NCBI GenBank assembly: GCA_001515955.1
Contig: LOES01000066.1
Span: forward strand, 1-42,976
Length of the DNA: 42,976 nucleotides
DNA from: Clostridia bacterium BRH_c25
Lineage (GTDB): Bacteria; Bacillota_A; Clostridia; Lutisporales; Lutisporaceae
Reading direction: 5' to 3'
Of this stretch, positions 15,282-23,684 are shown one piece after another. Made by a program: the position numbers and the translations under genes. Numbering within the stretch: the first letter of the stretch is position 1; each line of letters begins with the position of its first letter. Below the pieces are notes generated by a model that was not told the DNA's origin, did not search any database, and saw nothing but the letters and a program-made list of their open reading frames with translations.

Positions 15282-16667
15282 GTGTTTGAACTTACATATC
15301 AACATATGATCGGCATTGTTTTTACACTGTTATTAATTACCTTGGCCGGTGTTTATTCAGGGAGAAAGGTTAAAACCTCCGCGGACTTTTCTGTAGGAGG
15401 CAAACAAGCTGGCACAGGAATTATTGCAGGAACTATTATGGGCACATTGGTTGGTGGAGCTGCTACAATAGGTACTGCCCAACTTGCATTCATGTACGGT
15501 TTTTCAGCATGGTGGTTTACATTAGGAGCCGGTGTGGGATGTTTGATTCTTGGGTTATTCTTTTGTGGCCCTTTGTATAGAAGCAATAAGGAAACTGTAC
15601 CCCAGATACTAGCGGAGGAATTTGGGGATTTGGCAAGCCCTATTTCAAGTGTATTTGTATCCTTGGGAACTTTTTTGAATATCATTGCACAAATACTTGC
15701 GGGAGTGGCTCTATTAACCTCAATATTTGAAATAAACGCTATTACTGCCGGTATTATATCTATTATGTTGATGGCGTTCTATGTAATTTTTGGTGGAGTA
15801 TGGGGTGCAGGTATAGTTGGAGTGGTCAAACTGATTCTCTTATATATATCTGTAATTGCGGGAGGAATTATAGCTATAACCAGTGGGGGGGGCATAGGAC
15901 AATTCATAAGCACCTTTCCCACATATCCATATTTCAGCTTGTTTGGCAGAGGTATTTGGATAGATGGAGCATCTGGTCTTTCTTTGATTTTTGGGGTTCT
16001 ATCCACCCAAACCTATATACAGGCAGTATTGTCGGCAAAAACTTTGAGAGAGGCTAAAAAGGGTTCATTGATAAGTGCCTTCTTAATACCACCCATAGGC
16101 ATAGCGGGGATATTTATTGGGTTGTTCATGAAGATGAATCACCCGGATATTAATCCTGCATCAGCCTTTCCTCAATTTGTTTTGAACTATATGAACCCCT
16201 GGTTAGGCGGCGTGGTACTGGCGACCCTGTTAGTTGCCGTGGTGGGAACAGGAGCAGGTTTGTCGCTCGGTATAAGTACAATATTAACAAAAGATATATA
16301 TAAAAATCATATAAATAAAAATGTTGATGATTATAATCTTCTCAGGATTTCCAGATGGATCATAGTGATATCACTGGCGCTGGGACTTTTATTCATAACA
16401 GGAAATGTAAAATCCCTGATTCTTAAATGGAGCTTCATGTCAATGGGCTTAAGGGGAGCTACTGTATTTGCACCTCTTTGCGCCGCGTTGTTTTTCAAAG
16501 CCAGGATAAAAAGCAATTATGTTGTAGCTTCCATGGTCATCAGCCCTTTATTGGTAATGGCAGGCAAGTTTTTTCTGCCCCAGAGCTTTGACCCTTTGTT
16601 TCCCGGTATCGCCATAAGTTTTCTATTAATCATTTTAGGCGCATTGGCTCAAAATCGCACTGGTTAG
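15282..16667 (+). CDS. Sodium:solute symporter (SSS family)
   Basis: A 461-residue membrane protein with about thirteen predicted helices. DFSVGGKQAGTGIIAGTIMG in the second helix region is the typical SSS 'DF..GGR..g' entry, and the internal GLSLGISTILTKDIYK matches the segment after helix 9 in this family. It most likely couples sodium entry to uptake of a carboxylate or amino acid. The sequential placement with the CoA-transferase favours a short-chain or branched carboxylate, which is inference. I chose the GTG at 15282 because GAGGG lies 8 bases before it; a GTG at 15273 is also in frame but its ribosome site would be too close. A hairpin follows the gene at 16698-16728. Confidence 0.82.
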   Translation: MFELTYQHMIGIVFTLLLITLAGVYSGRKVKTSADFSVGGKQAGTGIIAGTIMGTLVGGAATIGTAQLAFMYGFSAWWFTLGAGVGCLILGLFFCGPLYRSNKETVPQILAEEFGDLASPISSVFVSLGTFLNIIAQILAGVALLTSIFEINAITAGIISIMLMAFYVIFGGVWGAGIVGVVKLILLYISVIAGGIIAITSGGGIGQFISTFPTYPYFSLFGRGIWIDGASGLSLIFGVLSTQTYIQAVLSAKTLREAKKGSLISAFLIPPIGIAGIFIGLFMKMNHPDINPASAFPQFVLNYMNPWLGGVVLATLLVAVVGTGAGLSLGISTILTKDIYKNHINKNVDDYNLLRISRWIIVISLALGLLFITGNVKSLILKWSFMSMGLRGATVFAPLCAALFFKARIKSNYVVASMVISPLLVMAGKFFLPQSFDPLFPGIAISFLLIILGALAQNRTG

Positions 16668-16697
16668 TTAATCACAGTATATATTCAGCAATGAAGA

Positions 16698-16728
16698 AGA
16701 GAATCCTTTTTGTTTTTAAGGATTCTCT
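16698..16728. terminator. Hairpin between the symporter gene and a small opposing gene
   Basis: An 11-bp perfect stem (AGAGAATCCTT / AAGGATTCTCT) with a 9-base loop lies 30 bases after the symporter stop and 20 bases after the stop of the 49-codon gene on the other strand. It could end transcription from both sides, though T-runs are weak. Confidence 0.6.
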
Positions 16729-16747
16729 AATATTATATATCTGGCAT

Positions 16748-16897
16748 CTAAAAATCCACATTTTTATGAAATATGCCTTCGCAGATGTCTTGCTTCTGTT
16801 TTTGCTCCAAAGCAAATTTATCACAGAGCTCCTTTGTGTATTCAGAGTTAACTTTTTGCCTATGGGATTTACTTAATAAATACTTTAGAATACGCAT
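16748..16897 (-). CDS. Small hypothetical protein, 49 residues
   Basis: On the minus strand an ATG at 16897 is preceded by AAAGGAGGTG, close to the perfect anti-16S match, with a 9-base spacer from GGAGG. It opens a 49-codon frame ending in TAG at 16748, with a terminator-like hairpin 20 bases beyond. The product starts MRILKYLLSKSHRQKV, is rich in lysine and glutamine, has two cysteines, and contains a likely helix in the middle (NSEYTKELCDKFALEQKQKQ). There is no signal peptide or membrane segment. I recognise no family. The combination of an ideal ribosome site, plausible codons and a terminator makes it a better candidate than the plus-strand frame across the same bases. It may be a small regulatory or protein-binding peptide, but function is unknown. 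Confidence 0.6.
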   Translation of the reverse strand: MRILKYLLSKSHRQKVNSEYTKELCDKFALEQKQKQDICEGIFHKNVDF

Positions 16898-16991
16898 AAA
16901 ATAGCACCTCCTTTCGTACCGGTACCCCCTATAGGCATATCATATAACACTTCTCATAAAATGTATATATAAATATAATATTAACATACCT

Positions 16992-17044
16992 AGTGCTTAT
17001 TAACACAACAAATTTCTTGTCTTTCATAGTGTTAATAATGCACT
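16992..17044. repeat. Long inverted repeat upstream of the CMD-family gene
   Basis: AGTGCTTATTAACAC (16992-17006) and GTGTTAATAATGCACT (17029-17044) are inverted copies, differing by one extra base, around a 22-base spacer. They lie between the 49-codon gene (minus) and the CMD gene (plus), so they may be an operator for both. The rest of the gap 16898-17218 shows nothing else clear. Confidence 0.55.
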
Positions 17045-17218
17045 TCCTTAATTTGTGCCTCGCATATCCTAGAAGAAAATTACTTTAAGAAGCACTTGTT
17101 AAAATCAAGCAGAGCGTAAATCACGCGTTAGCAGTTTCTATTTGTAGTCTTTAGGGTTTATGACTAAAACCATTGGATATACTATTTTAATGATACAAAA
17201 ATGTAAGGTGGAGATAAG

Positions 17219-17560
17219 ATGGATGATTATTTTGATAATTTAGATGTTGTTGAAAAGAATCTTAAATACCTGGTAGAAAATCATAGGGAAATCTATGATG
17301 CGTATGAGCATTTTGGAAAATTGGTACATGAAAAAGGCGGCCCCATAGATGAAAAAAGTCGCTGGCTTATTAAAGTAGCTCTGTCTGCAAGCTGCCAATA
17401 TGAATATGCCTTAAGAACGCATATTATAAAAGCTTTAAAAAGCGGCTGTACAAAGGAAGAAATAGAACATGCAATACTCCTTGTGGCACCAACATGTGGG
17501 TTTCCTAAGATGATGGAAGGTTTACTTATACTAAGGCATATTCTAAAAGAAAAAGAATGA
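17219..17560 (+). CDS. Carboxymuconolactone decarboxylase (CMD)/AhpD-like protein without the CXXC
   Basis: A 113-residue all-helical protein of the CMD/AhpD family. KSRWLIKVALSASCQYEYALRTHIIKALKSGCTKEEIEHAI follows the family pattern 'A...C..C...H...A...G.t.eEi'. In the redox members two cysteines (CXXC) precede the conserved histidine by seven and four positions; here those are Tyr and Ala, and a single cysteine sits two positions earlier. A disulfide-type peroxidase or reductase activity is therefore unlikely. A lactone decarboxylase-like or non-redox role is possible. The ATG has GGTGGAG 5 bases upstream. It stands alone between an inverted repeat and the RidA promoter, though the direction and theme fit the surrounding island. 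Confidence 0.78.
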   Translation: MDDYFDNLDVVEKNLKYLVENHREIYDAYEHFGKLVHEKGGPIDEKSRWLIKVALSASCQYEYALRTHIIKALKSGCTKEEIEHAILLVAPTCGFPKMMEGLLILRHILKEKE

Positions 17561-17628
17561 CTATTTATTAAGTCACTGATGCCGTAATATATTCCGTGAG
17601 AAAAATTTCTCATATTTCATGATATTTG

Positions 17629-17657
17629 TTGAATATTTATTAGCGTAGGGATATAAT
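17629..17657 (+). promoter_or_regulatory. Sigma-A promoter of ridA
   Basis: TTGAAT and TATAAT with exactly 17 bases between them, ending 28 bases before the ridA start. A GAGAAA-AA-TTTCTC palindrome lies about 20 bases upstream of the -35 (17598-17611). Confidence 0.65.
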
Positions 17658-17685
17658 GGTAATAAAACAAAATTGAGGAGGCAAT

Positions 17686-18063
17686 ATGAAAAGATTTATA
17701 AGTACAGGCAAAGCACCTGCGGCAGTTGGACCCTATTCGCAAGCAGTAGAAGTAAACGGCACTCTTTATGTATCGGGACAAATCCCATTTGTTCCCGAGA
17801 CTATGACTTTGGTTGATGAATGTATTAAAAGTCAAACGAATCAATCGCTGTTGAATATTAAAGCTATAGTTGAAGAAGCAGGATATGAGGTTTCGGACAT
17901 CGTAAAATGCACCGTATTTTTAAAGGATATGAATGATTTCGCATCAATGAATGAAGTATATGCTGCATTTTTCGGAGGACATAAGCCTGCCAGATGTGCT
18001 GTTGAGGTTTCCCGACTTCCTAAGGATGTCAAAGTAGAGATTGATGCTGTTTGTGTAAAGTAA
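17686..18063 (+). CDS. ridA: RidA family enamine/imine deaminase
   Basis: A 125-residue RidA (YjgF/YER057c/UK114) protein of normal length. Landmarks: AVGPYSQAV (13-21), YVSGQIP (28-34), Arg103 in PARCAVEVSRLP, and Glu118 in VEIDAVC. The arginine and glutamate bind and activate the substrate. RidA hydrolyses reactive enamine/imine intermediates such as 2-aminoacrylate made by PLP enzymes, releasing 2-keto acids and ammonia. It forms trimers in the cytoplasm. Placement inside an island of PLP-fold enzymes fits a clean-up role, though RidA genes are also common alone. The ATG has GAGGAGG about 5 bases upstream and is driven by its own sigma-A promoter. Confidence 0.93.
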   Translation: MKRFISTGKAPAAVGPYSQAVEVNGTLYVSGQIPFVPETMTLVDECIKSQTNQSLLNIKAIVEEAGYEVSDIVKCTVFLKDMNDFASMNEVYAAFFGGHKPARCAVEVSRLPKDVKVEIDAVCVK

Positions 18064-18087
18064 AAGAATATTTTATCTTATTTTCAA

Positions 18088-18219
18088 GGGGCTGTTGCAA
18101 AATAACAAAATTTCGGATGGGTCAAGACCCATCCCTACAGTATGTTGCGTATTCTCATTATTGATAACGCAGTATGTAGGGAACGGTCTTGACCGTTCCG
18201 CATTATGCAACAACCCCCC
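18088..18219. repeat. MITE-like palindromic element
   Basis: The stretch is bounded by inverted ends, GGGGCTGTTGCA on the left and TGCAACAACCCC on the right. Inside are two further near-perfect palindromes: GGATGGGTC-AA-GACCCATCC at about 18115-18134 and GAACGGTC-TT-GACCGTTC near 18180. The cores GGTCAAGACC and GGTCTTGACC resemble each other. No coding capacity. It looks like a small non-autonomous repeat inserted between ridA and the regulator gene. Confidence 0.65.
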
Positions 18220-18280
18220 CATCTTAATCCTCGATGTTCAGTAGATATCCATAGAAAATGTTTGAAAAGGAGGTGGATTT

Positions 18281-18943
18281 CTGAGTAATATTGAGATTCT
18301 AAAGAATTACTTTTCTCTTGCGGATTTTATTGCAGCAGTTATCGGATCCAACTGTGAGGTTATTGTCCACGATTTAAGCGATCTGAACCACTCAATTGTG
18401 CATATAGTTAATGGATGTATTACAAACAGGCATGTTGGCGGGTCAATAACAAATTTTGCACTGGAGCTGTTACAGAAAGAGAACTACAGCAGTCAGGAAT
18501 ACATAACAAATTATATTGGAACTGTGAAGGGCAATGAAAAGATTTTAAGATCTTCAACTTATATTATTAAAGACGATGAAGGAGAAATCCTTGGTTTGCT
18601 ATGTGTAAATATTGATATCACTGATTTATTAAGAATCAGGAATAACATTGATAATATGATCATGATTGATGAATTGAAAAGGAATACTGGAAATCCAAAG
18701 AGTAGAGAAAAATTTGATGTGTCGGTGGATGATCTGGTTGAAGAGATTATCAATACAGTAATAATAGAATCCGGCGTTAAATCCGCAGATACTTCAATAG
18801 AGCAGAAAAAAGAATTAATTCAAAAAATGGAAGCCAAGGGTGTTTTTAAGTTTAAAGGCACACTAAATACTGTAGCGAAGCTGTTGAATGTTTCTGCACA
18901 AACCATTTATCGTTATTTGAAGGAAATTGAAAAACCGGTATAA
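18281..18943 (+). CDS. YheO-type PAS/helix-turn-helix regulator with a probable CTG start
   Basis: From CTG at 18281 the protein has 220 residues. The first 40 codons (LSNIEILKNYFSLADFIA, then GSNCEVIVHDLSDLNHSIV) match the start of the YheO-like PAS domain, usually 'LGPNCEVVLHDLS...SIV.I.NGHI'. The PAS domain runs to about residue 110 and the C-terminus has a helix-turn-helix (TVAKLLNVSAQTIYRYLKEI). This is a family of DNA-binding regulators whose ligands are mostly unknown. No ATG, GTG or TTG is in frame before the GTG at 18398, which would cut the domain. A strong AAAAGGAGG sits 7 bases before the CTG, so initiation at CTG is the best reading. It ends against a terminator shared with gltB. 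It probably regulates the preceding metabolic genes. Confidence 0.78.
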   Translation: MSNIEILKNYFSLADFIAAVIGSNCEVIVHDLSDLNHSIVHIVNGCITNRHVGGSITNFALELLQKENYSSQEYITNYIGTVKGNEKILRSSTYIIKDDEGEILGLLCVNIDITDLLRIRNNIDNMIMIDELKRNTGNPKSREKFDVSVDDLVEEIINTVIIESGVKSADTSIEQKKELIQKMEAKGVFKFKGTLNTVAKLLNVSAQTIYRYLKEIEKPV

Positions 18944-18995
18944 TTGATAAATACTATATAGCTAAAGGAGGGGAGCCGGTGAAGGATAACAAAAA

Positions 18996-19029
18996 GAAGC
19001 ATAAGTTCGTCCCTCGGAACTTATGCTTC
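18996..19029. terminator. Bidirectional terminator between the YheO-type gene and gltB
   Basis: GAAGCATAAGTTC and GAACTTATGCTTC form a perfect 13-bp stem around an 8-base loop, between two convergent genes. There is no long T-run on either side, but its position supports termination. Confidence 0.7.
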
Positions 19030-19061
19030 CCATCAATCTTGCTTGTCATATCAACCTATCC

Positions 19062-22000
19062 TTACACAATACGTTCCAAATATTTTTTATAAAGTGGGGA
19101 ACATACTTTCAAGAACAGCTTGGTGTAAGTATTCCATTGCTCTAGGATTTTCTTTGCTTTCATGCTGTTAGTATATTTATAATGACGCTCAATAATGTCT
19201 TTTACCAGCTTTATATCCTTTGATGCTGTCAGATTCTCAATGCCTGCCATCTCTTTATTGCATCTGGCCTCGAATCCGCCTTCCTCATCCAGAACATAGG
19301 CAACACCGCCGCTCATTCCGGCTCCAAAGTTATTACCTGTCGAACCAAGTATGACAACAATACCTCCTGTCATATATTCGCAGCCATGGTCGCCTACTCC
19401 TTCCACCACTGCAGTTGCACCACTATTCCTCACACAAAATCTTTGACCGGCTCTTCCTGAGATATATGCCTCACCGGAGGTTGCACCATACAGTAATGTA
19501 TTTCCTGCGATAATATTTTCGCTTGAATCATATGCAGCATCAGCAGGTGGTACCAATATAATTTTACCGCCGGATAGCCCTTTGCCCAGATAGTCGTTTG
19601 CTTCACCCTCGAGTCTCATAGTCAGTCCCCTGGCCGCAAATGCCCCGAAGCTTTGACCCGCAGATCCCGTAAGGGCTATTTTTATTGTATCCTCCGGTAA
19701 GCCGTTATCTCCATAGTGCTGTGCAATTTCTCCGCTTAACATGGTACCGAAGGAACGATCGGTATTTTTGATTTTCAATATATGCTCCACCTTCGCACCT
19801 TTTTCCAGTGCTGCTTTCGAATCTGCAATCAGCTTTCTGTCCAATACATTCTCCGTATTATGCTCTTGATTAATCATGCGTTTACCTGCAATGCGGGACG
19901 GTAACTCAGGTCTGTACAATATTGGCGACAAATCGCAGCTATTCAGCTTTTCGCCATTCTCTTGCTGTGCATACAACACGTCCACTCTGCCAATCATTTC
20001 ATCTATAGTGCGGAATCCAAGCTGAGCCATTATCCCGCGGATTTCCTCCGCTACAAAGGTCAGATAATTGATAAGATGCTCCGGTTCTCCGGAGAAATTC
20101 TTGCGCAAAGTCTGTTCTTGTGTTGCAATCCCTGCAGGACATTTATTCAAATGACATTTTCTGCACATTCTGCATCCGAGGGCAATAAGTGCTGCAGTAG
20201 CAAAACCATATTCTTCGGCTCCCAGCAAAGCTGCAATAACCACATCTCTTCCGGTTTTCATCTTACCGTCTACCTGCAAGGTGATTCTACTTCTTAAATC
20301 ATTCAAAAGCAATGTCTGCTGGGCTTCAGCAAGCCCCAATTCCCATGGAAGCCCGACATATTTCATGGAACTGATAGGTGCAGCCCCCGTGCCTCCATCA
20401 TGGCCGCTTATCAAAACAGCATCGGCATGTGCCTTTGCAACACCTGCTGCAACAGTTCCAACTCCGATTTGAGAAACCAGCTTTACAACAATCCTTGCTT
20501 TAGGATTTACATTCTTCAAGTCAAAAACCAATTGAGCCAAATCCTCTATAGAATAAATATCATGATGAGGGGGTGGAGAAACCAGGTCTATATCCATGGC
20601 AGAATGGCGGACTTTTGCAATGTCAGGAGTCACCTTATATCCCGGCAAATGCCCTCCTTCCCCGGGTTTTGCACCTTGTGCCATCTTTATCTCAATTTCA
20701 TTGCAGTTAATAAGATAATTCAATGTCACTCCGAATCTTCCTGAGGCTACCTGCTTTACTGCACTTTTTAAATTATCACCGCCAATGCCTGTATTATACC
20801 TGCTGGGATTCTCACCGCCTTCTCCACAATTGCTTGCAGCACCGATCCTGTTTGCAGCTGCTGCAATAGTTTCATGAGCCTCGGTGCTTAATGATCCGAA
20901 GGACATAGCCGATATTCTGAATCTTTTCAGTATACTCTCAGCAGCCTCGACCTCATCCAGATTTATACTTTGCATCTTCTTGAACCGCAGCAAGCTGCGG
21001 ATGGTTGTCAGCTTGTTTTTCTGTTCATTCGTCTCATGGGCATATTCATTATAAATGCCTTTGTTGTTTTCTGCGCAGGCTTTTCTTAATTTACGGACTA
21101 CCTCCGGGTTTAATGAATGATGTTCCCCATTAGGGTTCCAGAATATTTCCCCACCCGGGTTTAATTTGTCGAATCTGTTATATGCACAATTCTGTCTAGA
21201 AAGTACTTCTTTTGCAATTCCGTCCAACCCAATGCCGGCTATGACTGCAGGTGTAGCTGTAAAATATTCATCAATCGTTTTCTGGCTTATTCCTACTGCT
21301 TCAAATATCTGAGCGCCACTGTAGCTCTGCAGTGTTGAAATGCCCATTCTGGAAATAATCTTTAAAAGTCCTTCGCATATTGAATCAATGTAATTGTCAA
21401 TAGCTTCTTCAACATTTGCAGTCTTCTTAATATATTTTTTATTTTCAATCATGTCCCAGATTGATGCAAAAGCCATGTACGGATTTATGGCTTTTGCACC
21501 AAAGCCTGTCAGAAGTGCCATATGCATAGCATCCCTGGCCTCTCCTGTCTCTACAATCAGGTCAACAGCTGTCCGGAGCTTTTTCCTTACCAGGTGGTGA
21601 TGAACTGCTCCCAATGCCAGTAAGCTCGGAATCGGCGCACTATACATATCTGTATTCCGGTCGCTCAGAATAAGAATATTGTAGCCAAGCTTAATACTTT
21701 CCTCCGCACGTTTGCACAGATAATCCAGTGCTTCCTTTAACCCGTTGCCTTCATAGTCAGCCTGGAATACCATAGGAATAGTAATTGCTCTGAAGTCTTC
21801 GGTGCATAAGCTTCTTATGCTCTCCAGTTCGGCGTTTTTTAAAATGGGGTGCTCCAGCTTTATATACTTGTTATCTTTTTCTGTTTCAATCTTATTCAGA
21901 AGTTTTCCATGAGTGCCTATGAACTGTATAAGGGACATTACCAGTTCTTCCCTTATGTAATCTATAGGGGGATTCGTAACCTGGGCAAACTTTTGTTTGA

Positions 22001-23555
22001 AATAGTTGAAAAGCAGCTGGGGGCGCTCAGACAATACCGCAATAGGAGTGTCGATACCCATTGAGCCTATTGGTTCTTTTCCGCTTTCAGCCATATAGGC
22101 GATTACTTTTTCCAATTCTTCCTCAGTAAAGCCAAATACCAGCTGATTTATATGAAGGTCTTCACGATTCATTTTCTTCCCGCCATAAGGCTGCTTAATA
22201 TCCTTTAATGTCAACCGGTTGCGTTTCACCCATTCTCCGAAAGGCTTGCTTTTATAAGCCGAGGCTTTGATTTCATTATCTGAAATTACTCTTCCTTCCC
22301 TGGTGTTCACCAATAATATTCTCCCTGGCTGCAGACAACCTTTTTTCAAAATCATATCTGCAGGCACATCTATTACGCCGGCTTCTGAGGCCATTATTAC
22401 ACGGTCATCCTTAGTCAATAGATAACGGGCCGGTCTTAATGCGTTTCGGTCTACCGTCACCCCTATCTTAACACCATCGGTAAAGGCAATAGTTGCGGGA
22501 CCATCCCAAGGCTCAATTACTCTCGCCATGTACTCATAGAATGAGCTTTTTTCCTTATCCATCCTCAGGTTATTCTGCCATGCTTCAGGGATAAGCAGCA
22601 TCATTGAGTTCTCCATAGGATGCTCATTAGCTACGAAAAGCTCCAGGGCATTATCCAGGGATGCGGAGTCACTTCCACCCGGTTCAATTATCGGCAGTAT
22701 CTTTTTAAAATCATCACCGAAGGTCTGTGATTGCATAACCCCTTCCCTGGCATTCATCCAGTTTATATTCCCTCTGATAGTATTGATCTCACCGTTGTGG
22801 GCAAGGTAGCGGAAAGGCTGTGCAAGCTTCCATGAGGGGAAAGTATTTGTGCTGTACCTTTCATGTACAAGCACAATAGAAGTTTTCATGCTTTCGTCCG
22901 AAAGATCAATGTAAAATTCCTCGAGCTTGTACCCTAATATCTGTCCTTTATATATAACGGTTCTGGAGGAAAAGGAGCATACATAAAAGCTTTCAGTATA
23001 CGGCTTTTTTGAATCATTTATGATTTTTTGTACACGCTTTCTAATAACCAGAAGCTTTCTTTCAAAAACTTCCTCATCTTGGCCGCCTCTGTCTACGAAA
23101 ACCTGTGCAACTACAGGTCTGGTTGCCCTGGCAGACTCGCCGCATGCATATTCATTTACCGGAACTTCTCTCCAGCCTAATAGGTTCTGCTGCTCTTCTA
23201 CAATTATTCTTTCCAGGATTCCTTCACAGAATAAGCGGGCATTGGGTTCTCTTGGAAGAAAAACCATACATACCGCATAATTACCTGGCTTCGGAAGATT
23301 TATATTAAATTTCCCAGCTTCTTTCTTAAAAAAGTCGTGGGGTATCTGCAGCAATATACCTGCCCCATCGCCGGTACTGGCATCCGCACCAACAGCGCCT
23401 CTGTGCTTCAGGCTCTTCAATATCTGCAGCCCTTGCTTCAATACAGCATGGCTCTTTTCTCCTTTAATATTTGCAATAAAGCCAACCCCACAGCTGTCTT
23501 TTTCCATGTCTGGATTGTATAGACCCTGCCGCTCAAAATTCCTATACTTTACCAT
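19062..23555 (-). CDS. gltB: Glutamate synthase, large (alpha) subunit
   Basis: A 1497-residue GltB-type protein of full length. It makes two glutamates from glutamine and 2-oxoglutarate. A short propeptide ends at Ser21, and Cys22 (CGVGF) is the catalytic N-terminal nucleophile of the class II glutaminase domain (about 22-430). The central and FMN-binding synthase domains follow, with GEGGENPSRY near residue 910. The [3Fe-4S] cysteines are at about 1127-1139 (CRMCRKCHLNKCPAG), and a C-terminal GXGXG beta-helix follows. The ATG at 23555 has GGAAGGA upstream. There is no gltD (NADPH-oxidising small subunit) beside it, so the electron donor partner must be encoded elsewhere or the enzyme uses ferredoxin. 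It is monocistronic, between a bidirectional terminator and its own promoter at 23656-23684. It would supply glutamate for the gamma-glutamyl ligase as well as general metabolism. Confidence 0.96.
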   Translation of the reverse strand: MVKYRNFERQGLYNPDMEKDSCGVGFIANIKGEKSHAVLKQGLQILKSLKHRGAVGADASTGDGAGILLQIPHDFFKKEAGKFNINLPKPGNYAVCMVFLPREPNARLFCEGILERIIVEEQQNLLGWREVPVNEYACGESARATRPVVAQVFVDRGGQDEEVFERKLLVIRKRVQKIINDSKKPYTESFYVCSFSSRTVIYKGQILGYKLEEFYIDLSDESMKTSIVLVHERYSTNTFPSWKLAQPFRYLAHNGEINTIRGNINWMNAREGVMQSQTFGDDFKKILPIIEPGGSDSASLDNALELFVANEHPMENSMMLLIPEAWQNNLRMDKEKSSFYEYMARVIEPWDGPATIAFTDGVKIGVTVDRNALRPARYLLTKDDRVIMASEAGVIDVPADMILKKGCLQPGRILLVNTREGRVISDNEIKASAYKSKPFGEWVKRNRLTLKDIKQPYGGKKMNREDLHINQLVFGFTEEELEKVIAYMAESGKEPIGSMGIDTPIAVLSERPQLLFNYFKQKFAQVTNPPIDYIREELVMSLIQFIGTHGKLLNKIETEKDNKYIKLEHPILKNAELESIRSLCTEDFRAITIPMVFQADYEGNGLKEALDYLCKRAEESIKLGYNILILSDRNTDMYSAPIPSLLALGAVHHHLVRKKLRTAVDLIVETGEARDAMHMALLTGFGAKAINPYMAFASIWDMIENKKYIKKTANVEEAIDNYIDSICEGLLKIISRMGISTLQSYSGAQIFEAVGISQKTIDEYFTATPAVIAGIGLDGIAKEVLSRQNCAYNRFDKLNPGGEIFWNPNGEHHSLNPEVVRKLRKACAENNKGIYNEYAHETNEQKNKLTTIRSLLRFKKMQSINLDEVEAAESILKRFRISAMSFGSLSTEAHETIAAAANRIGAASNCGEGGENPSRYNTGIGGDNLKSAVKQVASGRFGVTLNYLINCNEIEIKMAQGAKPGEGGHLPGYKVTPDIAKVRHSAMDIDLVSPPPHHDIYSIEDLAQLVFDLKNVNPKARIVVKLVSQIGVGTVAAGVAKAHADAVLISGHDGGTGAAPISSMKYVGLPWELGLAEAQQTLLLNDLRSRITLQVDGKMKTGRDVVIAALLGAEEYGFATAALIALGCRMCRKCHLNKCPAGIATQEQTLRKNFSGEPEHLINYLTFVAEEIRGIMAQLGFRTIDEMIGRVDVLYAQQENGEKLNSCDLSPILYRPELPSRIAGKRMINQEHNTENVLDRKLIADSKAALEKGAKVEHILKIKNTDRSFGTMLSGEIAQHYGDNGLPEDTIKIALTGSAGQSFGAFAARGLTMRLEGEANDYLGKGLSGGKIILVPPADAAYDSSENIIAGNTLLYGATSGEAYISGRAGQRFCVRNSGATAVVEGVGDHGCEYMTGGIVVILGSTGNNFGAGMSGGVAYVLDEEGGFEARCNKEMAGIENLTASKDIKLVKDIIERHYKYTNSMKAKKILEQWNTYTKLFLKVCSPLYKKYLERIV

Positions 23556-23655
23556 GTCCTATTCCTTCCTTCTGAATAAATTCTACTGTAATTTGAACCA
23601 AGAAAATCCCCTTTGAATGCTCTGATCCGAATGAGTTTACAGAATATTTCGTATA

Positions 23656-23684
23656 ATGATACAGCATTTTGCAAGATTATGCAA
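23656..23684 (-). promoter_or_regulatory. Putative gltB promoter with overlapping inverted repeat
   Basis: On the minus strand TTGCAT and TATCAT lie 17 bases apart, about 100 bases before the gltB start. A small TTGCA-N6-TGCAA inverted repeat overlaps the -35 box and could be an operator. Confidence 0.5.

Noticed and set aside
16691..16876. Plus-strand 61-codon open frame after the symporter gene
   Set aside because: It contains the terminator hairpin, has no ribosome site, and is antisense to the better-supported 49-codon gene.
18979..19074. Short GTG-started frame after GGAGG between the YheO-type gene and gltB
   Set aside because: It runs through the bidirectional terminator hairpin and into the antisense end of gltB, with no recognisable product.
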